Assembly: GCA_016203755.1 (NCBI GenBank)
Contig: JACQMD010000151.1
Coordinates: forward strand, 1 to 9,498
From: Candidatus Roizmanbacteria bacterium
GTDB taxonomy: Bacteria; Patescibacteriota; Microgenomatia; GCA-001788215; 2-01-FULL-40-14
Length of the DNA stretch: 9,498 nucleotides
Reading direction: 5' to 3'
In this document: in pieces, positions 1-7,009 of the stretch
Position numbering within the stretch: position 1 is the first letter of the stretch
How the letters are laid out: the number at the start of each line of letters is the position of its first letter
Made by a program: the position numbers and the translations under genes
Notes under the pieces: generated by a model
Told to the model about the DNA's origin: nothing
Seen by the model: only the letters and a program-made list of their open reading frames with translations
Databases searched by the model: none

Positions 1-4
1 ATGA

Positions 5-10
5 TATACT
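5..10 (+). promoter_or_regulatory. Probable -10 box of the tRNA-Ala gene
   Basis: TATACT matches the sigma-70 -10 consensus at five of six positions. It ends 11 bases before the first base of the tRNA, leaving room for a leader of about 5 nt to be trimmed by RNase P. The matching -35 box would lie outside the window, so the promoter is only half visible. Confidence 0.45.
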
Positions 11-21
11 AAACAAACAAT

Positions 22-92
22 GGGCCTATAGGTAAGTGGTATACCGTACCCTTCGCATGGGTAAGTCCCGGGTTCGACTCCCGGTAGGTCCA
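22..92 (+). tRNA. tRNA-Ala, anticodon CGC
   Basis: The sequence folds into a full cloverleaf. The acceptor arm is GGGCCTA (22-28) with TAGGTCC (85-91). The D stem is GGTA/TACC (31-34, 42-45). The anticodon stem is TACCC/GGGTA with the loop TTCGCAT at 52-58, giving anticodon CGC (54-56) for GCG alanine codons. The T arm is CCGGG-TTCGACT-CCCGG. The third acceptor pair is G24 with T89, the G3:U70 wobble that is the known identity determinant for alanyl-tRNA synthetase, so anticodon and acceptor agree. The discriminator base is A92. No CCA follows (the next bases are CTC), so the tail must be added by CCA-adding enzyme. The variable loop has only four bases. The gene converges on the M23 peptidase gene, whose stop codon lies three bases away, with no hairpin terminator between them. 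Confidence 0.95.
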
Positions 93-95
93 CTC

Positions 96-1247
96 TCACT
101 TTAAATACGGCCAGGGATTGACCACCTTGCCTCCCAGACGTACTTCAAAATGAAGATGAGGACCTGTAGATTTACCGGTGCTTCCCATGTGTCCCAACGC
201 ATCACCTCTTCCCACTTGCTGATTCAGCGATACATAGTATTTACTCAGATGCCCATAGAGTGTTTGAATGCCATTGCCATGATCAACGATAATATGACAT
301 CCATAGCCCCAATTGAGACACGTTGCAAGAACAACAGTTCCCGACTCAGCAGCGTACACATCGGGAGTTGCACGGTTTGCAATATCAAGCGCCATGTGGT
401 ACCAGACCGGTTGTTGGGTAATCGTTCCCGATGTCGGGAACAGAAATTTCCCGAGACTTTGTTTTGCCAAATACTGAGGGGCTGTTGGACGAGGCACCGG
501 CACTACCTGCTCTTCTTCAATGATTCCTCCGGGAACAATCAACATTTGACCAACTGCCAAACTAAATGTCTCCAAATCAACATATTCATTAAAGGGGAAA
601 TTGACAATATTTTGCGCATCGGTACTGTATTTTTTTGCAATAGAGTAAACGGTTTCTCCCCGTTTCACTTTATGGACTACTCCGGTAACCGGTGGAATTT
701 TCAGCACCTGTCCGGGCTTAAGGATGGGACTCGAACCTTTCAAATCATTAGCCCACCGTATCGTATCATCTGACAGGTCATGTGCTTGTGCAATACTTGA
801 AAGCGTGTCTCCGGGTTTCACGGTATAATCCCGCACCCGATCTTGGGGTTTATCACTAATTTGTGTCGTCATGCTCATTTGCTCTAAATTGAGCTCCGTA
901 ACGGTTGCGCTCGGCGGCGCAACGCTTGAGAGCACTTCACCCTGGGCAAGGGTCGGATAATAGGATGAGATGTGAGGAGCAGCCAGAATCCCTGAAACAA
1001 CAAGAACAAACACTGAAAGGTTTAAGAATGAACTCTGATACCGTCCCCGTTTGGCCATTAAGAGCTCAACCACATACCCCTTGTAATATTCGAAGTACTT
1101 CCCTAAAACGCTTAATGTATGCTGCGTGTATAAAGAAATATCTCTAACAAACAAGACAATCTCCTCTATAAAAGAGTGGAGAAATATATGTAATTTTTTC
1201 CCGTTAAAACGGGCCGTTATGGAAGTAAATAGACGTCTAAAACTCAT
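96..1247 (-). CDS. Membrane-anchored LysM-LysM-M23 peptidoglycan endopeptidase
   Basis: This 383-residue protein is a probable zinc peptidase that cuts peptide cross-links of peptidoglycan outside the membrane. A hydrophobic segment at about 74-91 anchors or exports it. Two LysM glycan-binding modules follow at about 139-188 (YTVKPGDTLSSIA) and 190-240 (HKVKRGETVYSIA). The C-terminal M23/LytM domain (about 270-383) has every catalytic element: H284xxxD288, H333 in YGHL, and H364xH366 in GPHLHFEV, so it should be active. C310 and C317 could form a disulfide. The first 63 residues are basic and amphipathic and precede the membrane segment. A second ATG at codon 64 would give a conventional short signal-anchor, but the promoter 9 bases before codon 1 favours the long form. 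The stop lies next to the convergent tRNA gene. The family assignment is firm; the role in cell division or envelope remodelling is inferred from the family. Confidence 0.93.
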   Translation of the reverse strand: MSFRRLFTSITARFNGKKLHIFLHSFIEEIVLFVRDISLYTQHTLSVLGKYFEYYKGYVVELLMAKRGRYQSSFLNLSVFVLVVSGILAAPHISSYYPTLAQGEVLSSVAPPSATVTELNLEQMSMTTQISDKPQDRVRDYTVKPGDTLSSIAQAHDLSDDTIRWANDLKGSSPILKPGQVLKIPPVTGVVHKVKRGETVYSIAKKYSTDAQNIVNFPFNEYVDLETFSLAVGQMLIVPGGIIEEEQVVPVPRPTAPQYLAKQSLGKFLFPTSGTITQQPVWYHMALDIANRATPDVYAAESGTVVLATCLNWGYGCHIIVDHGNGIQTLYGHLSKYYVSLNQQVGRGDALGHMGSTGKSTGPHLHFEVRLGGKVVNPWPYLK

Positions 1248-1256
1248 CGATGGTTT

Positions 1257-1285
1257 ACTCTATCAAAGCGCTCCGATGCTGTCAA
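1257..1285 (-). promoter_or_regulatory. Promoter of the M23 peptidase gene
   Basis: Read on the minus strand, a perfect -35 TTGACA (1285-1280) is followed by a 17-base spacer and the -10 TAGAGT (1262-1257, four of six). TG at the -15/-14 position makes it an extended -10. Only nine bases separate the -10 box from the ATG at 1247. Transcription would start about 3-5 bases before the start codon and give a nearly leaderless mRNA, consistent with the absence of a Shine-Dalgarno sequence. Confidence 0.65.
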
Positions 1286-1360
1286 CCAGAGAAGAGTGAA
1301 TACAACTGGATCATTGATGTCACAATTCTCGCCAATATATAGTAACTTACTAGTATATAA

Positions 1361-1388
1361 ATGTATCAATCTGTATTAAGAGATACAT
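1361..1388. repeat. Short inverted repeat in the rho-M23 spacer
   Basis: ATGTATC (1361-1367) and GATACAT (1382-1388) form a 7-bp inverted repeat around a 14-base centre. It lies in the AT-rich 215-bp gap between rho and the peptidase gene. It could be a weak terminator for rho transcripts or a protein-binding site, but there is no clean U tract and the match may be chance. Apart from this and the peptidase promoter, nothing else stands out in the gap. Confidence 0.25.
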
Positions 1389-1462
1389 GACTATATGGAT
1401 TAAAGCTTTGAGTCCTATTCCCCAGAAGGCAAATAATAATTAACTAAAAAATGAAAGAAGAA

Positions 1463-2677
1463 TTAGCCTTTCGTCAAACTTTCGAGGAATTCTTTGTTGT
1501 TTTTGGTTTTGAGCAAACGCTCGCGAAGTACTTGGGCCTTTTCTTCTCCTGAATTTAACAAACTGAACATATGCCGAAGAGTGACCACTCTTGCCAACTG
1601 CTGTTTATCCAGCAATAATTCTTCATGGCGTGTTCCCGATCGTTCTATATCAATTGAAGGGAAGATCCGCTTTTCCTGAAGACGCCGGTCAAGCGTCAAC
1701 TCCATATTGCCGGTACCCTTAAACTCTTCATAAATAAGCTCATCCATCCGTGATCCGGTATCAATAAGGGCTGTTCCAATAATGGTCATGCTTCCCCCGT
1801 CTTTACAATTTCTTGCCGCTCCGAGAAAACGTTTTGCCGGATAGAGCGCTGCCGGATCAAATCCTCCCGTGAGTGTTCTTCCTGAAGGATTTACCACCAG
1901 ATTGTATGCTCGAGCCAGACGAGTAATAGAATCGAGTAAAATCACCACTTCTCTTTTCATCTCTACCAACCGTTTTGCCCGCTCAAGCGCAATTTCTGCA
2001 GTTCGTGTCTGCCGCTCCGGACTTTCATCAAAGTTAGAAGATACCACCTCACCCTTCACTGACATCTGAATATCAGTTACCTCCTCGGGCCGTTCACCAA
2101 TCAAAACTGCCATCAAATGTACTTCCGGAAAATTACTCGTTATACCAGCGGCTATCTCTTTCAATATGGTAGTTTTACCTGCCTTCGGAGGAGAAACAAT
2201 TAACCCCCGTTGGCCAAATCCAATAGGAGCAAGCAGGTCTATGATCCGAGTGCTGAGAGTATCTTTATCAGTCTCAAGTCTCAGGTGCTTATTGGGGTAG
2301 ATCGGAGTTAAGTCGTTAAACCAGGGACGGCTTTTTGATTCTTCTGCGGGAACGCCATTTACCGTTTCAACCTTGAGTAGCCCATGATATCGTTCGTTTT
2401 CTTTCGGAGGACGACCAACTCCCGCGACCTGGTCTCCAGGACGAAGCCAAAATTTCCGGATTTGACTCTGGGAAATATAAATATCGTGTGATGCATTGGG
2501 AAGAAATGAAGGACGTAAATACCCATGACCCCCATCAGCCACAATATCAAGAATACCCGATAGTTTCTTGGTGGGCACATCTCGATCTGTTTCTTCCGGT
2601 CTTTTTTCCTCGTAGGGAGCAGGTGTTCCTACCAACTCTTGCACAGAGGTGTTATCTTTTTGAATTGGATCTTGCAT
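1463..2677 (-). CDS. rho: Transcription termination factor Rho
   Basis: This is the hexameric RNA helicase/ATPase that ends transcription at untranslated RNA. The 404 residues align with E. coli Rho over the RNA-binding OB fold (about 40-110, with DIYISQSQIRKFWLRPGD and GRPPKENERY) and the ATPase core. The Walker A motif is PPKAGKTT (163-170) and the Walker B motif is VILLDS (245-250), followed by ITRLARAYN. The Q loop is NPSGRTLTGGFD (263-274). The secondary RNA-binding R loop region is TGSRMDELIYEEFKGTGNMEL, and the conserved RSGTR lies at 346-350. The roughly 45-residue helical Rho_N domain of E. coli is replaced by about 38 polar, Glu/Lys/Pro-rich residues that are probably disordered. 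All catalytic motifs are intact. No good Shine-Dalgarno precedes the ATG at 2677. Rho is divergent from the envelope operon starting at 2812 and shares its promoter region. Confidence 0.98.
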   Translation of the reverse strand: MQDPIQKDNTSVQELVGTPAPYEEKRPEETDRDVPTKKLSGILDIVADGGHGYLRPSFLPNASHDIYISQSQIRKFWLRPGDQVAGVGRPPKENERYHGLLKVETVNGVPAEESKSRPWFNDLTPIYPNKHLRLETDKDTLSTRIIDLLAPIGFGQRGLIVSPPKAGKTTILKEIAAGITSNFPEVHLMAVLIGERPEEVTDIQMSVKGEVVSSNFDESPERQTRTAEIALERAKRLVEMKREVVILLDSITRLARAYNLVVNPSGRTLTGGFDPAALYPAKRFLGAARNCKDGGSMTIIGTALIDTGSRMDELIYEEFKGTGNMELTLDRRLQEKRIFPSIDIERSGTRHEELLLDKQQLARVVTLRHMFSLLNSGEEKAQVLRERLLKTKNNKEFLESLTKG

Positions 2678-2727
2678 AATGCTAGATACGGAGTGCCTTA
2701 AATGACGTGAAGTCTATAACGAATCAA

Positions 2728-2756
2728 AGCATATCATGCGAATACTCTATTGTCAA
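2728..2756 (-). promoter_or_regulatory. rho promoter
   Basis: On the minus strand a perfect -35 TTGACA (2756-2751), a 17-base spacer and the -10 TATGCT (2733-2728, four of six) predict a start near 2721 and a leader of roughly 44 bases before the rho ATG. The -35 box overlaps the -35 box of the opposite promoter by five bases. Confidence 0.7.
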
Positions 2757-2778
2757 GAGGATTCTTTTTCATTACAAT
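2750..2778 (+). promoter_or_regulatory. Promoter of the envelope operon
   Basis: On the + strand TTGTCA (2750-2755, five of six), a 17-base spacer and TACAAT (2773-2778, five of six) predict a start near 2785 and a leader of about 27 bases ahead of the ATG at 2812. Its -35 box lies on the same bases as the divergent rho -35 box, so the two promoters should compete for RNA polymerase. Confidence 0.7.
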
Positions 2779-2800
2779 AAGAATATAAGAAAAACACAGT

Positions 2801-2806
2801 AGGAAG
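2801..2806 (+). promoter_or_regulatory. Ribosome binding site of the UbiA-family gene
   Basis: AGGAAG sits five bases before the ATG at 2812. It is one of the few recognisable Shine-Dalgarno sequences in the window and fixes this start codon. Confidence 0.6.
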
Positions 2807-2811
2807 AAGCT

Positions 2812-3732
2812 ATGAATAAACTAGCAGGCATTATTAAAGTCATTCGCGTCAATCAATGGATTAAAAATTTGAGCCTCTACGCAGCAATCATCTTCACCGC
2901 TAATTTGTTTACTCCTGTTTTTTTCCTGGCAACAACCTACGGGTTTTTTGTTTTCTGTGCACTCTCCTCAGCCTCATATGTCTTTAACGACCTTGTTGAT
3001 GCACCCTATGATCGAAATCACCCCCGCAAACGATTCCGCCCCATTGCAATGGGTACTCTATCGATACAGGAAGCAATGATTATCTTTTTTATTCTTGCCA
3101 CTTTAGGATTGTCGGTAGCATATTTCCTGGGGATCGGGTTTTTCCTTATCAGTACGTTGTTTTTTCTTCTCCATATCGGGTACACCCTCTGGCTGAAAAA
3201 GCATGCTATTCTTGATATTATTGCTATTGCAAGCTCCTTTCTCACGCGTGTATTTGCAGGAGAGGCAATTACCGGATTACACATCCCTATCTGGCTTACT
3301 TTCAGCGTCATTTTCCTCTCTCTGTTTATCGCCTCCTGTAAACGTCGATCAGAACTTGTCGCAGTCGGAAACAAAACCCGTCCTGCCCTTGAACACTATC
3401 GGGCCCAGCTTCTTGACTTTTACAATTCAACGTTTGCCACGGGAACTATAATCACCTATGCCATGTTTACGTTTCAGGCACAAGCGCCTGATTTTAACCC
3501 CCTTATTCATGATTTTCTGCTCTTTGTATTTCCTCAAGCATTGGGTCGGAAATGGCTCATGGTGAGTACGCTTCCGTTAATCGTTGTCGGTATTATGCGC
3601 TATGCGCAACTCATTTATGAACGCGAGGCGGTGGGCGAATCGCCGGAAAAACTCGTCACCACAGATAAACCACTCATTGCAACCATTGCCCTGTGGGGAT
3701 TTTCGGTGATACTCTTTACGTATATCTTGTAA
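2812..3732 (+). CDS. UbiA-family prenyltransferase, decaprenyl-phosphate phosphoribosyltransferase-like
   Basis: This 306-residue polytopic membrane protein (about eight or nine hydrophobic helices) belongs to the UbiA superfamily. The first Asp-rich motif, which binds Mg-diphosphate, is N59DLVDAPYD67 followed by the basic stretch RNHPRKRFRP. The second helical region has D135IIAIASSFLTRVFAGE, then KRRSEL (177-182). These features resemble the branch that moves 5-phosphoribose from PRPP to polyprenyl phosphate (Rv3806c type in mycobacteria) rather than quinone or haem prenyltransferases. No quinone genes lie nearby. A GT-C glycosyltransferase follows 51 bases downstream, as expected if the lipid-linked pentose feeds surface glycan assembly. 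No DprE1/DprE2-like epimerase partners are visible here, so the product could remain a ribose lipid. The superfamily call is firm; substrate and product are inferred. Confidence 0.85.
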   Translation: MNKLAGIIKVIRVNQWIKNLSLYAAIIFTANLFTPVFFLATTYGFFVFCALSSASYVFNDLVDAPYDRNHPRKRFRPIAMGTLSIQEAMIIFFILATLGLSVAYFLGIGFFLISTLFFLLHIGYTLWLKKHAILDIIAIASSFLTRVFAGEAITGLHIPIWLTFSVIFLSLFIASCKRRSELVAVGNKTRPALEHYRAQLLDFYNSTFATGTIITYAMFTFQAQAPDFNPLIHDFLLFVFPQALGRKWLMVSTLPLIVVGIMRYAQLIYEREAVGESPEKLVTTDKPLIATIALWGFSVILFTYIL

Positions 3733-3742
3733 GTCTACCCCA

Positions 3743-3771
3743 TAAGTGACCTAGGTTACCTAGGTCACTTA
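3743..3771 (+). repeat. Perfect 13-bp intercistronic hairpin next to a ribosome binding site
   Basis: TAAGTGACCTAGG (3743-3755), loop TTA, CCTAGGTCACTTA (3759-3771) is a perfect inverted repeat. It is built from two copies of the palindrome ACCTAGGT separated by one base. The last stem base is the first base of the AGGAG Shine-Dalgarno (3771-3775), which stands eight bases before the ATG at 3784. No U tract follows, so it is not a standard intrinsic terminator. It may stabilise the upstream mRNA end, tune translation of the glycosyltransferase, or be a DNA-binding site. Confidence 0.8.
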
Positions 3772-3775
3772 GGAG
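3771..3775 (+). promoter_or_regulatory. Ribosome binding site of the GT-C glycosyltransferase gene
   Basis: AGGAG lies eight bases before the ATG at 3784 and directly abuts the hairpin stem. A folded stem could therefore either expose or crowd the ribosome binding site. Confidence 0.65.
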
Positions 3776-3783
3776 AAAAACGA

Positions 3784-5715
3784 ATGGGAAAAATCCATAT
3801 ACTTTTGGCCTTGATACTGCTTATGGCAGCAGGACTCCGTTTCTACAACCTCCCGTGGGGTAACGGCTATTATTTTCATCCGGATGAAAATAATATGGCA
3901 TCGGCCATCACCCGCCTTTGTTTTAATCTTGATTTTAACCCAGACTGCTCAATGAATCCGCAGTTTTTTGCATACGGTCAATTCCCTCTCTATTTGGCCT
4001 ATTTTTCTGCAAGAACGGCAATGTTCTGGTTTGATCTAGTCTCTCATGTGGAAGACGGGCTACACACGATTCCCTATGCTGCTGCAATTTTCTGGCTTCG
4101 GTTCTGGTCAGCTGTTGCCGGAACTCTCAGCGTTTTTGTCATGTATAAACTGGTTCAAACACTGATTAAATTAATCAAAGGAGTACAGGAAATCCTCAAA
4201 ACGACGGTGTCCCTCATAGCTGCTGCTCTCGTTGCCGGCATGCCGGGCCTCATTCAATCTGCGCATTTCGGAACAACCGAAAGTTTGCTGACCCTTGGTT
4301 TTTTGACCATTGTATTAGTCTGCTGCCGACTTGTTGCCAATCCGAAACGTACAGTTTCCTCCATTGTATGGGTAAGCATTGTATTAGGATTATCAATCTC
4401 AACAAAAATGAGCGGACTCATCTACGTAGTGCCGGTTTTATTGACGCTACTCTTTGCCATTACCAATCATCAACACATCCTCACACCGGTAAAAAGAATC
4501 GCCTTACTTATCTGTTATTGTTTACTCACCCTTCTGATAACAAGCATTACCTTCATCATCACCAGTCCGTTCAGCATACTCGCCTATAAGGAATTTCTTG
4601 GTACGTTTTTCTACGAATCTCATGTGGCAACCGGGGAAGTTAACGTTTTTTATACCCGACAGTTTTTCAATACCCTACCAATCCTGTTTCAGTTTACCCG
4701 TGTGTTCCCCTATACGCTTGGGCTTCCATTATTTGTTTTGGGAAGTATTGGTTTTATAACCTCTTTCTTAGTCTTTAGCAAAACATATGACCGTTTGCTA
4801 AAACATCAAATGGTACTCCTGATCGTTTCTTTCGTGGTATTCTTTCTCGCAAATACGTTTTTATTTGTCAAGTGGACCCGGTTTCTCACCCCCATTTTTC
4901 CTTTTTTTGCTCTCTTTGCAACTGTCGGATCTGTGTTTGTGATTCACCGGATTAATCGGCTTCGGCCAATAATAGTAGGATTATTACTCATTGTTACGGT
5001 TACAACGACGATTGCGGGAAGCAGTTATTGGCACATTTATGCGCGGGAGGACAGCCGTGCGGCAAGTTCACGGTGGATTTATGAGCATATTCCCGACGGA
5101 TCCTATGTGCTTTCTGAAACGGCAAATGTTGTTGATATTCCCCTCTCGTGCGATTTTTCGCCAGTCGGGTGTCCGGAGTACAGGGTAATTTCATTTGATT
5201 TCTATCATTTGGATGAAAATCAGGAATTAGTGACAGACCTTACTGAGCATCTCGAAAAGGCTGACTATATTTTCATCCCTTCCCGGCGAATTTTTGCCAA
5301 CCATATGAGATTTCCCCAACAATACCCTATCCTCAATCGTTACTATCAGGCTCTGTTTGAGGGACAATTGGGATTTGAACCAGTCGCAGTTATCTCAAGT
5401 CAAGGCGAAGAAATTCAAGGTGCGAAGCAAGAGTTTTCCAGGGTATTGAAGATTTGCCCAAACAATCCAACCAAGATAGTACAAAAGCTACAACAAATCT
5501 TCATGAAGCGAGTATCGCTCCCTGGAAAACGACTGCAAGCACCTTTTAACGAACAACCCGAGCAAATAGCATGTAAGCCGGATTTTTTCAAGGACGAAGG
5601 TGCCGAGGAGACATGGACGGTGTTTGACCACCCCGTCATTCGCATCTACAAAAAAACAATGGCTATGACTGCCCATGATTATCAGCTGTTACTTACTCCT
5701 GCTACCCAAGAGTAA
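3784..5715 (+). CDS. GT-C membrane glycosyltransferase, GT39/PMT (ArnT)-like
   Basis: This 643-residue protein has about eleven hydrophobic helices between residues 4 and 412, then a soluble C-terminal region of about 230 residues. The first outer loop carries H32PDE35, the acidic motif expected of GT-C enzymes that use polyprenyl-phosphate sugars. KWTRFLTPIFPFFALFA (363-379) is typical of the last helices of PMT-like proteins. The soluble part has SRWIYEHIPDGSYVLSE (429-445) and ends with VFDHPVIRIYKK (613-624). A likely role is to move a sugar from a lipid carrier to a protein, lipid or glycan acceptor on the outer membrane face. The upstream UbiA-like gene is a plausible source of that lipid-linked sugar. 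The downstream secreted proteins, reached after only 13 bases, are possible acceptors. The family call is good; donor and acceptor are unknown. Confidence 0.87.
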   Translation: MGKIHILLALILLMAAGLRFYNLPWGNGYYFHPDENNMASAITRLCFNLDFNPDCSMNPQFFAYGQFPLYLAYFSARTAMFWFDLVSHVEDGLHTIPYAAAIFWLRFWSAVAGTLSVFVMYKLVQTLIKLIKGVQEILKTTVSLIAAALVAGMPGLIQSAHFGTTESLLTLGFLTIVLVCCRLVANPKRTVSSIVWVSIVLGLSISTKMSGLIYVVPVLLTLLFAITNHQHILTPVKRIALLICYCLLTLLITSITFIITSPFSILAYKEFLGTFFYESHVATGEVNVFYTRQFFNTLPILFQFTRVFPYTLGLPLFVLGSIGFITSFLVFSKTYDRLLKHQMVLLIVSFVVFFLANTFLFVKWTRFLTPIFPFFALFATVGSVFVIHRINRLRPIIVGLLLIVTVTTTIAGSSYWHIYAREDSRAASSRWIYEHIPDGSYVLSETANVVDIPLSCDFSPVGCPEYRVISFDFYHLDENQELVTDLTEHLEKADYIFIPSRRIFANHMRFPQQYPILNRYYQALFEGQLGFEPVAVISSQGEEIQGAKQEFSRVLKICPNNPTKIVQKLQQIFMKRVSLPGKRLQAPFNEQPEQIACKPDFFKDEGAEETWTVFDHPVIRIYKKTMAMTAHDYQLLLTPATQE

Positions 5716-5728
5716 CACCGTTATCGTA

Positions 5729-6988
5729 ATGAAAATAGAGAACCATACCATCAGAAGCATTGCAATAATAATCTTATTAGTATATCTTACTATTTTCCTG
5801 CTTCATCAATCTGTTGTATATGCCGAAGATTCTACCGTACCAATCCAAACACCGGTTCTGGTGATTGCGTATTACCCGCCTGATACAGATAATCCGCAAT
5901 TCCTCGATCAGGAAGAAACAGGCTGGACGATTCCCGTTGCAATCACCACACTGGAGGGGAAAACCGAAGAGATGATACAAAAACACATCAGTTTTTTGGC
6001 AGATGCGACTCGCTATCACGGCTATAAAGATGAAAATGCTCCATCCTCCCTTACCTATAACGTCTATAACCGCTTGAAATTTTATGAGAAAATCCCCCGT
6101 GGCCATTTGTTAAAACCGGAAACGATGACGTATCGACCCTACTATCGTGCAATACTTGAAAACATCAATATTTGCGATACAGTTGATAATCATACTGTGA
6201 AAGAGGTGTGGATGTTTGGGTATCATTCGGCTCATATCGAGCCGGATGAATCACGGATGGGGAGTAAACTCGGAGATATTGCCAATTCATGGCCAAAAGA
6301 AGAATATCTGGAAGAGAAATTCCGCATACCTGTGTGTGCAAACACGTATGTACTCTATAACTTTACCTACAATACTGAAGCAACGATCACGTATATGGTT
6401 CACAATCGCATGCACCAGATTGAAAATGTTATGTCGTATATCGACCCTGCTATCTTCTGGCATGATTTTTCAGAATGGGTACAGGATGGCACGGATCACA
6501 ACTATAATAGCTCCTGTGGAAACGGACACTATACGCCTAACTGGCAACAAACATCAGAAGACCAAAACATCGATGATGATTATAACTATAGTATCAGTGA
6601 GTACCGTCTCAACAATTGTGAAACCTGGCATCCGGATGATTCGCAAACTAGCTATATCTCTGCTAACTGCAGTCGATGGGGTTGTACGGACGTGGGATTC
6701 TATAAATGGTTTATGCAAAATTTGCCGGGCTATCAAAACGGTATCGTGTACCAGGGAAAAACTATGCGCAACTGGTGGGAAGCGATGTACGACCTGCAAG
6801 AGTTTGTAAGAGGCGGCCGATCACTCTATGAAACAACAGAGATCAAACCTATCATTCCTACTCCAACCTCCTCCATTTCCACCATCAATCCAACAGGTTT
6901 TGATTTCAATGCACTCTGGTTACGAATCGTCAACTGGTGGAATAATGCTGTTGTCTTTATGAGAAATCTCATTGACAACAAATCATGA
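5729..6988 (+). CDS. Secreted protein A, member of an unassigned Cys/His/Trp-rich family
   Basis: I do not recognise a named family. The ATG at 5729 is preferred over an in-frame ATG at 5675 because it starts a clean signal peptide (hydrophobic 10-25, cleavage near VYA-ED at 32) and avoids overlap with the glycosyltransferase gene. This gives 419 residues. The core (about 40-366) matches the downstream protein B. Shared segments include R95YHGYK, YRP (135-137), VWMFGYH (160-166), E171PDES, TYVLYN (206-211), H225NRMHQIE232, CGNGH (263-267), CETWHPD (297-303), CSRWGC (314-319), MQN and RNWW (347-350). Its only six cysteines (149, 203, 263, 297, 314, 319) all have counterparts in B, suggesting three disulfides. 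H225/H229/E232 could bind a metal, which is speculative. The C-terminus has a short Pro/Thr linker and an amphipathic Trp-rich helix (about 394-414) that may touch the membrane, instead of B's extra domains. Confidence 0.85.
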   Translation: MKIENHTIRSIAIIILLVYLTIFLLHQSVVYAEDSTVPIQTPVLVIAYYPPDTDNPQFLDQEETGWTIPVAITTLEGKTEEMIQKHISFLADATRYHGYKDENAPSSLTYNVYNRLKFYEKIPRGHLLKPETMTYRPYYRAILENINICDTVDNHTVKEVWMFGYHSAHIEPDESRMGSKLGDIANSWPKEEYLEEKFRIPVCANTYVLYNFTYNTEATITYMVHNRMHQIENVMSYIDPAIFWHDFSEWVQDGTDHNYNSSCGNGHYTPNWQQTSEDQNIDDDYNYSISEYRLNNCETWHPDDSQTSYISANCSRWGCTDVGFYKWFMQNLPGYQNGIVYQGKTMRNWWEAMYDLQEFVRGGRSLYETTEIKPIIPTPTSSISTINPTGFDFNALWLRIVNWWNNAVVFMRNLIDNKS

Positions 6989-7001
6989 TATTGAGTATGC
7001 T
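6972..7001 (+). promoter_or_regulatory. Possible internal promoter before the small membrane protein
   Basis: A perfect -35 TTGACA (6972-6977), an 18-base spacer and -10 TATGCT (6996-7001) lie at the end of gene A. The -10 is the same sequence as that of rho. The -10 box ends eight bases before the GTG at 7010, so the transcript would be almost leaderless. It may allow the last two genes to be expressed apart from the upstream operon. It overlaps coding sequence, so chance cannot be excluded. Confidence 0.4.
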
Positions 7002-7009
7002 GTAGTTAC

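Noticed and set aside
150..773. 207-codon open frame on the + strand
   Set aside because: It lies antisense to the LysM and M23 domains, whose motifs are all intact; the translation is low-complexity with no recognisable domain or start signal.
1341..1365. AT-rich palindromic bases around TACTAGTA as a rho terminator
   Set aside because: The arms leave no usable loop and no strong GC stem, so a hairpin terminator is not supported.
2678..2705. Second, closer rho promoter (TATCTA with TTCACG)
   Set aside because: Both boxes match poorly and the -10 lies only five bases from the ATG; the TTGACA/TATGCT pair upstream is much better.
5675..5728. Upstream ATG giving gene A 18 more residues
   Set aside because: It would overlap the glycosyltransferase gene by 41 bases and put a non-signal stretch before the signal peptide; the ATG at 5729 gives a standard signal peptide.
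6216..6809. 197-codon + strand frame inside gene A
   Set aside because: It is an alternative frame of gene A. Its product is rich in Ile/Thr/Arg without motifs, while the main frame carries the motifs shared with protein B.
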